64,000 nucleotides of DNA from NCBI GenBank assembly GCA_964521195.1, contig CAZFRE010000003.1:170712-234711 (forward strand), given 5' to 3'. The DNA comes from CAWDNM01 sp964521195. GTDB taxonomy: Bacteria > Actinomycetota > Coriobacteriia > Anaerosomatales > JAAXUF01. Within the stretch, counting starts at the first letter, position 1. Every line of letters starts with the position of its first letter. Shown here one piece after another: positions 18,399 through 28,411 of this stretch. The translations under genes were made by a program, and so were the position numbers. Under the pieces are notes generated by a model. It did no database searches. It saw nothing but the letters and a program-made list of their open reading frames with translations, and was not told the origin of the DNA.

Positions 18399-19706
18399 GT
18401 GTACCAACCGGAACTCGAGTCGATGCCGCGCGAGCAGCTCGAGGAGCTCCAGCTCGAGCGGCTCCAGGCACTGCTCAAGAACGTCTACGCGAACGTCGAC
18501 CTGTACCGCGAGAAATTCGACGCCGCGGGATTCGATCCCGAGAGCGTGGCCAGTCTCGATGACCTGCAGCGCGTACCGTTCACCGTCAAGGACGACATGC
18601 GCTCGGCCTACCCCTACGGCATGTTCGCCGCCCCGCTTCGCGACATCGTTCGCGTTCACTCGTCCTCCGGCACGACCGGTCAGATCACCGTGGTCGGCTA
18701 CACGAAGGGCGATATCGAACGCTGGTCGGATCTCATGGCCCGCACGTTCGCCTCGGCGGGGGCGACGCCGGACGACGTCATCCAGGTCACGTACGGCTAC
18801 GGACTGTTCACCGGCGGCCTCGGTGCGCATTACGGTTCCGAGCGACTCGGTGCGCTCACCATCCCGGTGTCGGGTGGCAACACGAAGCGCCAGGTACAGA
18901 TCCTCAAGGACTTCGGGGTGACGGTGCTCGCCTGCACGCCGAGCTACGCGGTCCTCATCGGTGAGACGGCGCTTGAGATGGGCATCGACCCGAAGTCGCT
19001 GCCGCTGCGCGTCGGCGTGTTCGGCGCCGAGCCGTGGAGCGAGAACATGCGCCGCCAGATCGAGGACCTGCTCGGCATAACGGCCATCGACATCTACGGC
19101 CTCTCCGAGGTCATGGGGCCGGGAGTCGCCTCGGAGTGCGTGCACCAGAAGGGGCTGCACGTCTTCGAGGACCACTTCCTCGTCGAGATCCTCGATCCTG
19201 AGACGCTGGAACCGGTGGTTGATGGTGAGTACGGCGAAGTCGTGTTCACCACGCTCACCAAGGAAGGCATTCCAGTCATCCGCTACCGGACCCGCGACAT
19301 CTCGCGAATCATCCCGGGCCAGTGCACCTGTGGGCGCACGTTCCGGCGCATGGAGCGGATCACCGGGCGCACCGACGACATGCTCATCATCCGCGGTGTC
19401 AACGTGTTCCCGAACCAGATCGAGCAGGTACTTGCCGGTATCCCCGGCGTGGCGCGCCACTACGAGGTGGTGCTGACGAAACGAGGTTCGCTCGACGACG
19501 TCGAGGTCCGCGTGGAGGTCGCGCCGGAGTTCGCCTTCGACGAGGTGCGTGAGCTCGAGCGGCTCCAGCGTCGCGTGAAGGGCGAGATCGAATCCGCGCT
19601 CGCCGTGTCCATCAAGGTGAAGCTCGTGGAACCGAAGTCGATCACCCGGAGTGAGGGCAAGGCGAAGCGAGTCGTCGATCTCCGCAACGAGCAGGGGGGT
19701 GCCTGA
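18399..19706 (+). CDS. paaK: Phenylacetate-CoA ligase (copy 1)
   Basis: 435 residues. Adenylate-forming enzyme activating aryl acids with ATP and CoA. The phosphate-binding motif SSGTTGQITVVGYTKGDI lies near residue 95, YGLSEVMGPGV near 235, and YRTRDISR near 300. The C-terminal region has NVFPNQIEQVL, all typical of PaaK. A GTG at 18375 is in frame, but the GTG at 18399 follows GGGGAGGGGG and gives the usual N terminus (YQPELESM). An ACT-domain gene follows 3 bases downstream, the same pairing seen in many anaerobes with indolepyruvate oxidoreductase. A second copy lies at 42189. Such copies are often used on aryl acetates other than phenylacetate. Confidence 0.92.
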   Translation: MYQPELESMPREQLEELQLERLQALLKNVYANVDLYREKFDAAGFDPESVASLDDLQRVPFTVKDDMRSAYPYGMFAAPLRDIVRVHSSSGTTGQITVVGYTKGDIERWSDLMARTFASAGATPDDVIQVTYGYGLFTGGLGAHYGSERLGALTIPVSGGNTKRQVQILKDFGVTVLACTPSYAVLIGETALEMGIDPKSLPLRVGVFGAEPWSENMRRQIEDLLGITAIDIYGLSEVMGPGVASECVHQKGLHVFEDHFLVEILDPETLEPVVDGEYGEVVFTTLTKEGIPVIRYRTRDISRIIPGQCTCGRTFRRMERITGRTDDMLIIRGVNVFPNQIEQVLAGIPGVARHYEVVLTKRGSLDDVEVRVEVAPEFAFDEVRELERLQRRVKGEIESALAVSIKVKLVEPKSITRSEGKAKRVVDLRNEQGGA

Positions 19707-19709
19707 CCG

Positions 19710-20144
19710 ATGATCCAGCAGCTATCAGTCTTCCTCGAGAACAGCACGGGGCGTCTCGGCCAGCTGACGCGCGCGCTTGGCAACGCCGGCATCAACATGC
19801 ACGCGCTCATGGTCGCCGACACCGAGCAGTTCGGCGTCGTGCGGATCATCACCGACTCGCCGCACCGGGCGAAGGAGATCCTCGACGATCTGGGGTTCAG
19901 CGCCAAGCTGACACCGGTCGTCGCAGTCGAGGTCCCCGACAAGCCCGGCGGCCTCGCAGACGTGTTGGAGTCCCTTGGCGCCGCAGGCGTCAACATCGAG
20001 TACGCCTACTGTTTCGTCGAGCCGCAGGGCGATGCGGCGGTCGACGTGTTCAAGATCGATGCCGAGAACGCCGAGGAGGTCTTGGCGGCAGCCGGTTTCC
20101 GGGTGCTGACCGAGTCGGATCTCTACGCGCCGGATTCGGACTGA
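19710..20144 (+). CDS. Tandem ACT-domain protein (copy 1)
   Basis: 144 residues comprising two ACT folds: the first from QQLSVFLENSTGRLGQLT, the second from VVAVEVPDKPGGLADVL. ACT pairs bind amino acids and act as regulatory subunits. The position next to paaK suggests it senses an aromatic amino acid or aryl acid and tunes the ligase, but this is inference from context. The homologue at 35853 follows iorAB. The 3' end runs 22 bases into the convergent gene on the minus strand. Confidence 0.85.
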   Translation: MIQQLSVFLENSTGRLGQLTRALGNAGINMHALMVADTEQFGVVRIITDSPHRAKEILDDLGFSAKLTPVVAVEVPDKPGGLADVLESLGAAGVNIEYAYCFVEPQGDAAVDVFKIDAENAEEVLAAAGFRVLTESDLYAPDSD

Positions 20145-20938
20145 CTTTCTGAGTCGACGTCGTCGGAGTGCAGGCTGGCCGCGAACGCCTTGAGTGCGGC
20201 GGCGTCGCCGTCCGCTCCCATCGCCGCGGCCTTCACGAGGTCGGTCTTCACGCCAAGCGTCTTCGCCACACCTGAGGCGAGCCGGTCGGCGACGATCGGC
20301 GCTGCGCTCCCGGGGGTGTGCGGCAGCAGTACGGCGAACCGCCCGTCGTCGAGGCGTGCGACGTCGTCGACCATCCGGATATCGTCTCGGATGAAGCTGG
20401 CGACCGTGCGGATGAGGCCGCGCAGCTTCTGCGGCCGCTGCGTGCCGGTGAGTGTCGCATCCAGCGTCAACGTGACCAGGGAGAAGGGTTCGCCGTAGCG
20501 TTCGTGACGGCCGATCGCCTGGGTGATGGCCTTCGCCGCATATGCCTGGTTGTACACGCGGCTCCAGTCGTCGATGACGTTGTTGCCGTTGGACCCGGCG
20601 AAGAGGTACTTCACGCGCGCGAAGATCTCGCCCCCCACGATCCCGACGAGGCAGTAGCCCGCGAAGCGGGAGAGGATGAGCAGGAACGCCTGCGGGGACA
20701 GTCCTGCGGAGAGCATCGGCAGCCGTAGTGCCAGATACAGCAGACACGCCGCCAACGCCGCGAAGGTGCCCGCGCGCCGACCCCAGTGCACCGCAGCGAA
20801 CATGACGGCCACCAAGGCGAGCTGTCCGACGACCTCGGCGATGCCCAAGGGCCCGGTAGCGGCCGACGCGGCCAGGCTGATCAAGACGAGCGCTGCCGTC
20901 CCACCGACAATCAGGCGCTCGAATCGCCGATACTCCAT
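20123..20938 (-). CDS. Membrane protein with a degenerate GGDEF domain
   Basis: 271 residues. Four to five hydrophobic helices fill residues ~10-115. The remainder resembles a GGDEF domain: an opening DDWSRVYNQAYAAKAI stretch in place of the usual LTGLxNR, and LDDGRFAVLLP at the place of GGDEFxxxL. The catalytic Gly-Gly-Asp/Glu-Glu-Phe is therefore lost, so it should not make c-di-GMP; it may bind a nucleotide or be a remnant sensor. An ATG at 20992 is in frame, but the ATG at 20938 follows GGGGGAAG and begins just before the first helix. It ends inside the 3' end of the convergent ACT gene. Confidence 0.7.
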   Translation of the reverse strand: MEYRRFERLIVGGTAALVLISLAASAATGPLGIAEVVGQLALVAVMFAAVHWGRRAGTFAALAACLLYLALRLPMLSAGLSPQAFLLILSRFAGYCLVGIVGGEIFARVKYLFAGSNGNNVIDDWSRVYNQAYAAKAITQAIGRHERYGEPFSLVTLTLDATLTGTQRPQKLRGLIRTVASFIRDDIRMVDDVARLDDGRFAVLLPHTPGSAAPIVADRLASGVAKTLGVKTDLVKAAAMGADGDAAALKAFAASLHSDDVDSESQSESGA

Positions 20939-21075
20939 CGCGTCTTCCCCCGTAACGCTCTGTGACCGTCCGGGCCGTCCGGTCAGAGCCATCGTAGTAC
21001 ACTGCCAACTGCCGCCGCGCCTTCTGTGCGCTGGCCTCGACGCGAAGCACTACAACCAGAAGCCGCAGGACGGGT

Positions 21076-22305
21076 ATGCATCTGCTGTCGCCTATATCGA
21101 CCGGAAAGCCTCATCGGTTAACCACATCTCTTTTCGCGCTGCTGACCGCTGCCGTACTCGCCGCGCCGACCGCGTCGCTGGCCGCGGGACGCACCAGCGA
21201 CCTGGTGGACGGCCGCACCGCGGCCGAGCGCGACATCTCTCGGTCGGCACTCCCGGATGTCTCCATGAAGGCCGGCCTGCTCGCCGACGCCGATGGCAGG
21301 ATGCTGTGGGCTCGCCGGCCTGCGGCGCGCCGCTCGATGGCGAGCATCACGAAGATCATGACGGCGGTGGTTGCGCTCGAGCACTCGGAGTTGACCGAGA
21401 CGGTCAAGGTGCCGCAGGAGGCCGTCGTGGTGGGGCAGTCCACCGCGTACCTGGTGGCCGGTGAACGGCTCTCGATGCGCGACATGCTTGCGGCGATGCT
21501 CGTGAAGTCCGGCAACGACGCTGCGACGGCCATCGCGATCCACGTGGGCGGGAGCCAAGCGGAGTTCGTCGACATGATGAATGCGAAAGCGAAGCAGCTC
21601 GGACTGAAGAACACGCACTTCAAGAACGCACACGGGCTCGATGAACCCGGCCACTACTCCACTGCGGCCGACCTTTCCACGCTGTCGCGGTACGCGATGG
21701 GCAATCCTGAGTTCAGAAGGATCGTCGCCAAGCGCAAGGTGACCGTGGGCGGCAAGGTGCGTCGCCACGTTCTGGAGAGCACGGATCTCCTGCTCGGCAA
21801 CTACCGGGGTGCGATCGGCATCAAGACCGGCAACACCAATCAGGCCGGATACTCGGTGGTGTCGGCGGCCAAGCGCAACGGTGTCACGCTGTACGCCGTG
21901 GTGCTTGGGACGTCGTCGGATCCGCAGCGGTTCCAGGATGCCAAGGAGCTGCTCGACTGGGGATTCGCTCACTACCGGCCGCAGCTGCTGGCCGCGGGCG
22001 GCACGATCCTGGGAGAGGCACCGGTGAGCGACTACCTCGACGTCGCGGTACCCGCGGCGGTTTCGGAGGACGCGTCGGCCGCCGTGCTCGATCTGAACGG
22101 CGTCATCAAGCGCACTGTCACGATCGCACCGGTGAAGGCGCCGGTGCGCGTGGGTGACCGCGTGGGATCGGTGACGTTCACGCAGGGCGGGACGCTGATC
22201 GCGGGGATGCCGCTGGTCGCGACTGAAGAGGTGAAGAGGCCGAACCCGTTCCTGCGGGCGTGGATCGGCACGGTGCGAGTGTGGCGGCGTCTGTTCGGGG
22301 AGTAG
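21076..22305 (+). CDS. D-alanyl-D-alanine carboxypeptidase (S11 / PBP5 type)
   Basis: 409 residues. A signal peptide (hydrophobic stretch near 17-35 ending TASLAAG) exports it. The penicillin-binding catalytic motifs are complete: SITK at 90-93 with the acyl-enzyme serine S90, SGN at 145-147 and KTG at 250-252. A C-terminal beta-rich domain (about 290-380) and an amphipathic basic end (AWIGTVRVWRRLFGE) match the PBP5 membrane anchor. It trims the terminal D-Ala from peptidoglycan stem peptides. An AGGA site lies 6 bases before the ATG. It diverges from the GGDEF-like gene across 137 bases with no clear promoter pair. Confidence 0.92.
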   Translation: MHLLSPISTGKPHRLTTSLFALLTAAVLAAPTASLAAGRTSDLVDGRTAAERDISRSALPDVSMKAGLLADADGRMLWARRPAARRSMASITKIMTAVVALEHSELTETVKVPQEAVVVGQSTAYLVAGERLSMRDMLAAMLVKSGNDAATAIAIHVGGSQAEFVDMMNAKAKQLGLKNTHFKNAHGLDEPGHYSTAADLSTLSRYAMGNPEFRRIVAKRKVTVGGKVRRHVLESTDLLLGNYRGAIGIKTGNTNQAGYSVVSAAKRNGVTLYAVVLGTSSDPQRFQDAKELLDWGFAHYRPQLLAAGGTILGEAPVSDYLDVAVPAAVSEDASAAVLDLNGVIKRTVTIAPVKAPVRVGDRVGSVTFTQGGTLIAGMPLVATEEVKRPNPFLRAWIGTVRVWRRLFGE

Positions 22306-22318
22306 GCCGCCCGCCGGC

Positions 22319-22333
22319 TGTGATACGTTCACA
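22319..22333. promoter_or_regulatory. 15-bp palindrome TGTGA-N5-TCACA upstream of gcvT
   Basis: A perfect inverted repeat TGTGA/TCACA with a 5-base centre lies 109 bases before gcvT and 14 bases after the carboxypeptidase stop. It resembles CRP/FNR-family half-sites but its spacing is one base shorter than the E. coli CRP site. It is a candidate operator. No glycine riboswitch is recognisable in this 136-base gap. Confidence 0.3.
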
Positions 22334-22441
22334 TCCCGCAAGGCTTTCAGCCGACCGCGAGTCGCGCGGCTGGTGCGATATCGTGACGAGGGAGCCGACG
22401 CTCCGTGTAATGGTCCGGCACGACGAGAGGTGGAGACCCGC

Positions 22442-23539
22442 ATGTCCGACGCGCTCAAGCGCACGCCCTTGTACGAAGAGCACATCGCCCTCGGCGCCCG
22501 TATGGTGCCGTTCGCCGGGTGGGAGATGCCCGTACAGTACGGCGGCATCATCGACGAGCACAACGATGTCCGGTCGTCGGCAGGCGTATTCGACGTCTGC
22601 CACATGGCCGAGTTCCGCATCTTCGGCTTCGGGGCGTTCGACTTCCTGCAGGGCCTGCTCACCAACGACCTGCACAGGATCGCCGAGCTCGGCCAGGCTC
22701 AGTACACCCTGATGCTCGACGACGAAGGTCACATCATCGACGACCTGATCGTGTACCACACGGGCGACCTCGAGTACCTCATCATCGCCAACGCCAGCAA
22801 CGCCGAGACGGACTTCGCGTGGATCACAAGCCACGCGCCCGCCGATCTCGAGGTCGTCGACGAGTCCGACCGGACCGCGCTCATCGCGCTCCAGGGTCCC
22901 AAAGCCGTGGCGGTCGCGACGGAGCTCGCCGGTTCGGGCTGGGAGGCCCCTGCCCGCTTCACCATCCGTGAGGCGGCACTCGACACGGTGCCGACGCTCG
23001 TCGCACGCACCGGCTACACCGGCGAGGACGGCGTAGAGATCCTCTGCCGAGCTGACGACGCACCCCGTCTGTGGCGCGCGATCCTGTCGTTCCCCGAGGT
23101 CAACCCCGCCGGCCTTGGAGCCCGCGACACCTTGCGCCTCGAGATGGGCTACCCGCTCTACGGCAACGACATGGACCGCACCATCGACCCGATCTCAGCC
23201 GGGCTGTGCTGGGTCTGCCCCAAAGCCAAGACCGGCTACATCGGCGCCGAGAAGGTCGCCGCCGTGCGAGAGGCCGGACCGGTCACGAAGCTCACAGGGC
23301 TCACCGTCGCGGGCGCGATTCCGCGGCCGGGAATGGCCGTGTTGCACGCAGGCGAGGTGGTGGGTAAGGTAGCGAGCGGCACCTTCTCTCCGACGCTGCA
23401 GACGGGTATCGCGACCGCGTACCTCCCCGTGGCTCTGACCGCCGTGGGGACCGAACTCGCGGTCGAGATACGCAAGAAGACCGTCTCGGCCGTCGTGGTG
23501 AAGCCGCCGTTCGTGTCGTCAACTTCGCTGTCGGCGTAG
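22442..23539 (+). CDS. gcvT: Glycine cleavage system T protein (aminomethyltransferase)
   Basis: 365 residues. Transfers the methylene group from aminomethyl-lipoyl GcvH to tetrahydrofolate and releases ammonia. The N terminus KRTPLYEEHIALGARMVPFAG, the later GVFDVCHMAE and the folate-site region ARTGYTGEDGVE are typical. The ATG at 22442 follows GAGAGGTGGAG; in-frame starts further up (22373) lack support. First gene of the set gcvT-gcvH-gcvPA-gcvPB-lipoate ligase, all closely spaced. Confidence 0.95.
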   Translation: MSDALKRTPLYEEHIALGARMVPFAGWEMPVQYGGIIDEHNDVRSSAGVFDVCHMAEFRIFGFGAFDFLQGLLTNDLHRIAELGQAQYTLMLDDEGHIIDDLIVYHTGDLEYLIIANASNAETDFAWITSHAPADLEVVDESDRTALIALQGPKAVAVATELAGSGWEAPARFTIREAALDTVPTLVARTGYTGEDGVEILCRADDAPRLWRAILSFPEVNPAGLGARDTLRLEMGYPLYGNDMDRTIDPISAGLCWVCPKAKTGYIGAEKVAAVREAGPVTKLTGLTVAGAIPRPGMAVLHAGEVVGKVASGTFSPTLQTGIATAYLPVALTAVGTELAVEIRKKTVSAVVVKPPFVSSTSLSA

Positions 23540-23582
23540 AGCACGCCGTCGCATCAGGCACCCAGAAAGGAGCGCGCTGCAC

Positions 23583-23966
23583 ATGGCACACCCCAGCGAT
23601 CGCGTCTACTCCAAGGAGCACGAGTGGGTCATCGTCGACGGTGACGTCGCGACCATCGGCATCTCGCACTTCGCGCAGGACCAGCTCGGCGAGGTCGTCT
23701 ACGTCGACCTGCCCGGCGAGGGCGACGCCCTGTCGGCGGGCGATTCCTTCGGTGAGATCGAATCGGTCAAGTCGGTCTCGGAGCTGTTCGCCCCGGTGTC
23801 CGGCGAGATCGTCGAGGTGAACTCCGCGCTGGGCGACTCCCCCGAGACGGTCAACTCGGATCCGCACGGTGCGGGCTGGATGATCAAGGTCCGCGTGGAC
23901 GATGCCGGCGAGCTCGACGCACTGCTCTCCGCCGAGGACTACGACGCCTTCATCACCGAGGGTTAG
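23583..23966 (+). CDS. gcvH: Glycine cleavage system H protein
   Basis: 127 residues. Lipoyl-carrier protein shuttling the aminomethyl group between GcvP, GcvT and the dihydrolipoamide dehydrogenase. The lipoylated lysine is K63 in ESVKSV; the surrounding IGISHFAQDQLGEVVYVDLP is canonical. An AGAAAGGAG site precedes the ATG. No dihydrolipoamide dehydrogenase (L protein) is in the window. The lipoate ligase gene at 26844 probably modifies K63. Confidence 0.96.
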   Translation: MAHPSDRVYSKEHEWVIVDGDVATIGISHFAQDQLGEVVYVDLPGEGDALSAGDSFGEIESVKSVSELFAPVSGEIVEVNSALGDSPETVNSDPHGAGWMIKVRVDDAGELDALLSAEDYDAFITEG

Positions 23967-23972
23967 TCCTTC

Positions 23973-25333
23973 ATGCGATATATACCTGTCACGTGCGAAC
24001 AGCGCGAAGCGATGCTTCGCGCTGTCGGCGTTACCACGATCGACGAGCTGTTCGCCGTCATCCCCGAGTCGGTTCGTTTCGACGGCGCGCTCGACGTGCC
24101 CGAGGGACTCTCGGAGATCGAGCTCGACGCGCTGTTGCGCTCACTCGCGTCCGAGAACGAAGGCGCTGCCGACCTCGTGAGCTTCCTCGGCGCGGGCTGC
24201 TACGACCACTACATCCCGAGCGTTGTGGACCAGGTGGTCAGCAAGCCCGAGTTCTTCACTGCGTACACGCCGTACCAGCCGGAGGTCTCGCAGGGGACGC
24301 TCCAGGCGATCTACGAGTACCAATCGATGATCTGCGCGCTCACCGGCATGGACGTGTCGAACGCTTCGATGTACGACGGCGCCACCGCGTTCGTCGAGGC
24401 GGCGCTGATGGCGGCGCGGGTGACCAAGCGTCACACGGTGCTGTGCGCCTCGACCGTGCATCCCGAGTGGCAGAACACGCTTGCGACCTACGCCGACGCC
24501 GGCACCCTCGAGCTTGCCGAGTTCCCGCACGTGGCGGGCGGGGTCGTCGACCTTGCGGACCTCGAGGAGCGGCTTGCCGCGGGCGACATCGCTGCGGTGC
24601 TCGTCCAGTCACCGAACTTCTTCGGCTCCTTCGAGGACCTCGAGACGCTTGGCCGCCTGGCGCACGAGGCCGGCGCCCTGTTCGTCGTCGCGGTCAACCC
24701 GCTCCTGCTCGGGATCGTCGACCCACCTAGCGCCTACGGCGCCGACATCGTGGTGGGCGAGGGCCAGCCGCTCGGTAATGCTGCCAGCTACGGCGGCCCA
24801 GGTCTGGGCTTCTTCGCCTGCGCCGAGAAGTACGTCCGGCAGATGCCCGGGCGCGTCGTCGGCCGCACGGTCGACGTCGACGGTGCGATGGCGTTCGTGC
24901 TCACACTCTCCACTCGCGAGCAGCACATCCGCCGCGAGAAGGCGACGAGCAACATCTGCAGCAACCATGCGCTCAACGCGCTCACGGCGTGCGTGTACCT
25001 CTCGGCGGTGGGGCAGCATGGTCTTGCGGGAATCGCCCGCGCGTGTGTCGCCAAGGCGCACTACCTTCGCGATGCGCTGCTCGCCACCGGCAAGTTCAGT
25101 GCGCCGTGGGACGAGCACTTCGGCTACGAGTTCACGCTCGCGTACGACGGCGATGTCGCCGAGATGCACGACAAGCTCCTCGCCGCCGGCTTCCTCGCCG
25201 GTGTGAGCGTCGCCGACGTCGAGGCCGAGTGGCCCACCGGCGTCGATGACGCGGAGCATCTCGTCGTATTCGCCGTGACCGAGAAGCGCACGAAGGAAGA
25301 GATGGATGCGTTCGTGGAGGAGGTGGCGTCCCT

Positions 25334-25337
<4 letters not shown>
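23973..25337 (+). CDS. gcvPA: Glycine dehydrogenase (decarboxylating) subunit 1
   Basis: 454 residues. N-terminal half of a split P protein. It opens with MRYIPVTCEQREAMLRAVG and shows FLGAGCYDHYIPSVVDQ and TPYQPEVSQGTLQAIYEYQ, the standard GcvPA blocks. With GcvPB it decarboxylates glycine and loads the aminomethyl group on GcvH. Starts 6 bases after gcvH and overlaps gcvPB by four bases, so balanced translation of the two subunits is likely. Confidence 0.95.
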
Positions 25338-26833
<1,496 letters not shown>

Positions 26834-26843
26834 TCCGCTCGAC

Positions 26844-27653
26844 GTGACCGCCACCTGGCGACTGCTGATAGACGACGGCCCGGCCGAGGGCGCCTGGAAC
26901 ATGGCACTCGACCGGGCCGTTCAGCTTGCGCGCGATGCCGGCGAGGTGCCGCCGACGCTTAGGTTGTACCGCTGGAAGCGGCCCACGGTGACGCTCGGAC
27001 GGTTCCAGGATGTCGCGGGCGTGGATCTCGCGGTCTGCGCCGAGGGGGGCATCGACATCGTCCGCCGCTACACCGGCGGCCGGGGCGTGCTGCACGACGA
27101 CGAGCTCACCTACTCGATGGTCGCCGGACTCGACGACGGGATCCCGCGCGGCACCGCGGCCTCGTACCGGATGCTGTGCGGCGGCCTGGTCGAAGCGTAT
27201 CGCGAGCTCGGTGTGGAGGCCGCGCTCACCCCGCGACCTCGCGGCGACCGGTCGTCGGCGGCCTGCTACCTGCACGCGACCGCTGCGGACCTGTCGCTGG
27301 GCGCGCTCAAGCTGTCCGGCTCGGCACAGGTGTGGAGTGGCGCGACGGTGCTGCAGCACGGGTCGTTCACGGTCTCGCGTGACATCCGACGAGAAGCCCG
27401 CGTGTTTCGACTCGACGATACCGCCGCAGCACGTCTCGGCGAGCAGACCGCCACGATCGCTGATTCGCTGGCCCGCCACCCATCCGACGAGGAGCTGCTG
27501 AAGGCGGTCGTGACCGGCATCGCCCGCGGTCTTGGCATCGAGTTGGAGCCGGGCACGCTCGCGGACGCAGAGATCGAGCGCGCGCACCGCTGCGTGCCGG
27601 AGACCGATGCGACGACCATCCCGCGCCGAGAACGTGTCAGAACCTCAAGGTAG
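26844..27653 (+). CDS. Lipoate-protein ligase A / octanoyltransferase family
   Basis: 269 residues. BPL_LplA_LipB fold: RRYTGGRGVLHDDELTYSM near residue 72 and LKLSGSAQ with its conserved lysine near 155, followed by QHGSF. A cysteine in SAACYLHATAAD sits where LipM octanoyltransferases have the acyl-accepting cysteine, so it could be LipM-like, transferring octanoate from acyl carrier protein, rather than an ATP-dependent lipoate ligase. The GTG at 26844 lies 10 bases after gcvPB; AGGGGAG upstream is distant (13 bases), so the start is tentative. Likely lipoylates GcvH. Confidence 0.82.
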   Translation: MTATWRLLIDDGPAEGAWNMALDRAVQLARDAGEVPPTLRLYRWKRPTVTLGRFQDVAGVDLAVCAEGGIDIVRRYTGGRGVLHDDELTYSMVAGLDDGIPRGTAASYRMLCGGLVEAYRELGVEAALTPRPRGDRSSAACYLHATAADLSLGALKLSGSAQVWSGATVLQHGSFTVSRDIRREARVFRLDDTAAARLGEQTATIADSLARHPSDEELLKAVVTGIARGLGIELEPGTLADAEIERAHRCVPETDATTIPRRERVRTSR

Positions 27654-27733
27654 AGTTCACGTAGAGGCGGTACGAACGTCCGAGCATACGCTACAATCCG
27701 GTCAGAGCATCAGACATCGGGAGAAGGACGGCG

Positions 27734-28060
27734 ATGAGCGTGCACGACGACAGCACAGATGCACTGCTCGACCTCGAGAGCAGGTCCAACGAGGAGCTCC
27801 GCGAGTTGCTCGACGAACTCTACGCCGAGGAGCAGCGGGTGTCGTACCGCCGCCGTGTGCTGCACGGGAAGATCGACATCCTGCGCTCCGAACTCGTCCG
27901 TCGACTCAAGGCCGGCCGCGAGGCGGGCGAGGACATCATCAGCGGGCGCGACGTCGATCGCCTGATCGATATCCTCGCCAACGATCTGCGTGGCGTCTCA
28001 CGCTTCGACGTGACGAGCGACGATCCCGACGATGCCGACAACGGCCCGCTTGAGGGCTGA
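27734..28060 (+). CDS. RsiG-like protein with one c-di-GMP binding motif
   Basis: 108 residues, mostly helical with an acidic tail. Residues 33-48 fit the RsiG c-di-GMP signature E-x3-S-x2-R-x3-Q-x3-D at all positions but one: E33, S37, R40, H44 (in place of Q), D48. Streptomyces RsiG is an anti-sigma factor that holds sigma WhiG when c-di-GMP is bound and has two motif copies; single-motif forms occur in deeper actinobacteria and act as homodimers. The motif match is seen; anti-sigma function is inference, since no sigma gene is adjacent. A TACAAT at 27692-27697 may be its -10 and GGGAGAAGGA precedes the ATG. It heads a run of small genes. Confidence 0.6.
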   Translation: MSVHDDSTDALLDLESRSNEELRELLDELYAEEQRVSYRRRVLHGKIDILRSELVRRLKAGREAGEDIISGRDVDRLIDILANDLRGVSRFDVTSDDPDDADNGPLEG

Positions 28061-28118
28061 CCTGGATTTCGAGACGCCCGGGCCGGTCAGCGGTCCGTTG
28101 CCGACAAAGGGAGGACGC

Positions 28119-28382
28119 GTGGCCAGCAGTATCAACGATCGCATGAAGCAGTTCTTCGCCGACATCACGGCAGACCCCGTGGAGGAGCGTGTCGTCGAGT
28201 ACGTGATCCGTGAGGTGCACAACGGTCGCCGCCTCATGGAGGTCATGGAAGACCCGTACGTACGTAACCGTCTCTCCGACAGCAAACGTGCGGAAGTGCT
28301 TGAGAACACAGAAGTCATCGAGGCGCTCGAGGAGGAGATCCACTCCGCCTTCCAGACGCCGGACATAGGCTTCTCCCACTAG
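28119..28382 (+). CDS. Conserved-looking small helical protein, function unknown
   Basis: 87 residues. I do not recognise it. The GTG at 28119 follows AAAGGGAGGA, nearly identical to the site before the next gene; an ATG at 28032 in the same frame overlaps the preceding gene and lacks such a site. The protein is predicted largely helical and acidic, with DPVEERVVEYVIREVHNGRR and a central RLSDSKRAEVLENTEVIEAL. It has no membrane segment or cysteine. The position between the RsiG-like gene and the FHA gene, with similar ribosome sites, suggests one transcript. Confidence 0.75.
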   Translation: MASSINDRMKQFFADITADPVEERVVEYVIREVHNGRRLMEVMEDPYVRNRLSDSKRAEVLENTEVIEALEEEIHSAFQTPDIGFSH

Positions 28383-28411
28383 CGAGTCACAACCAGCAAG
28401 GGAGGACGACC

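Noticed and set aside
22306..22441. Glycine riboswitch before gcvT
   Set aside because: Looked for the conserved GGAGAG and CUCUCAGGCAAA-type blocks and found none.
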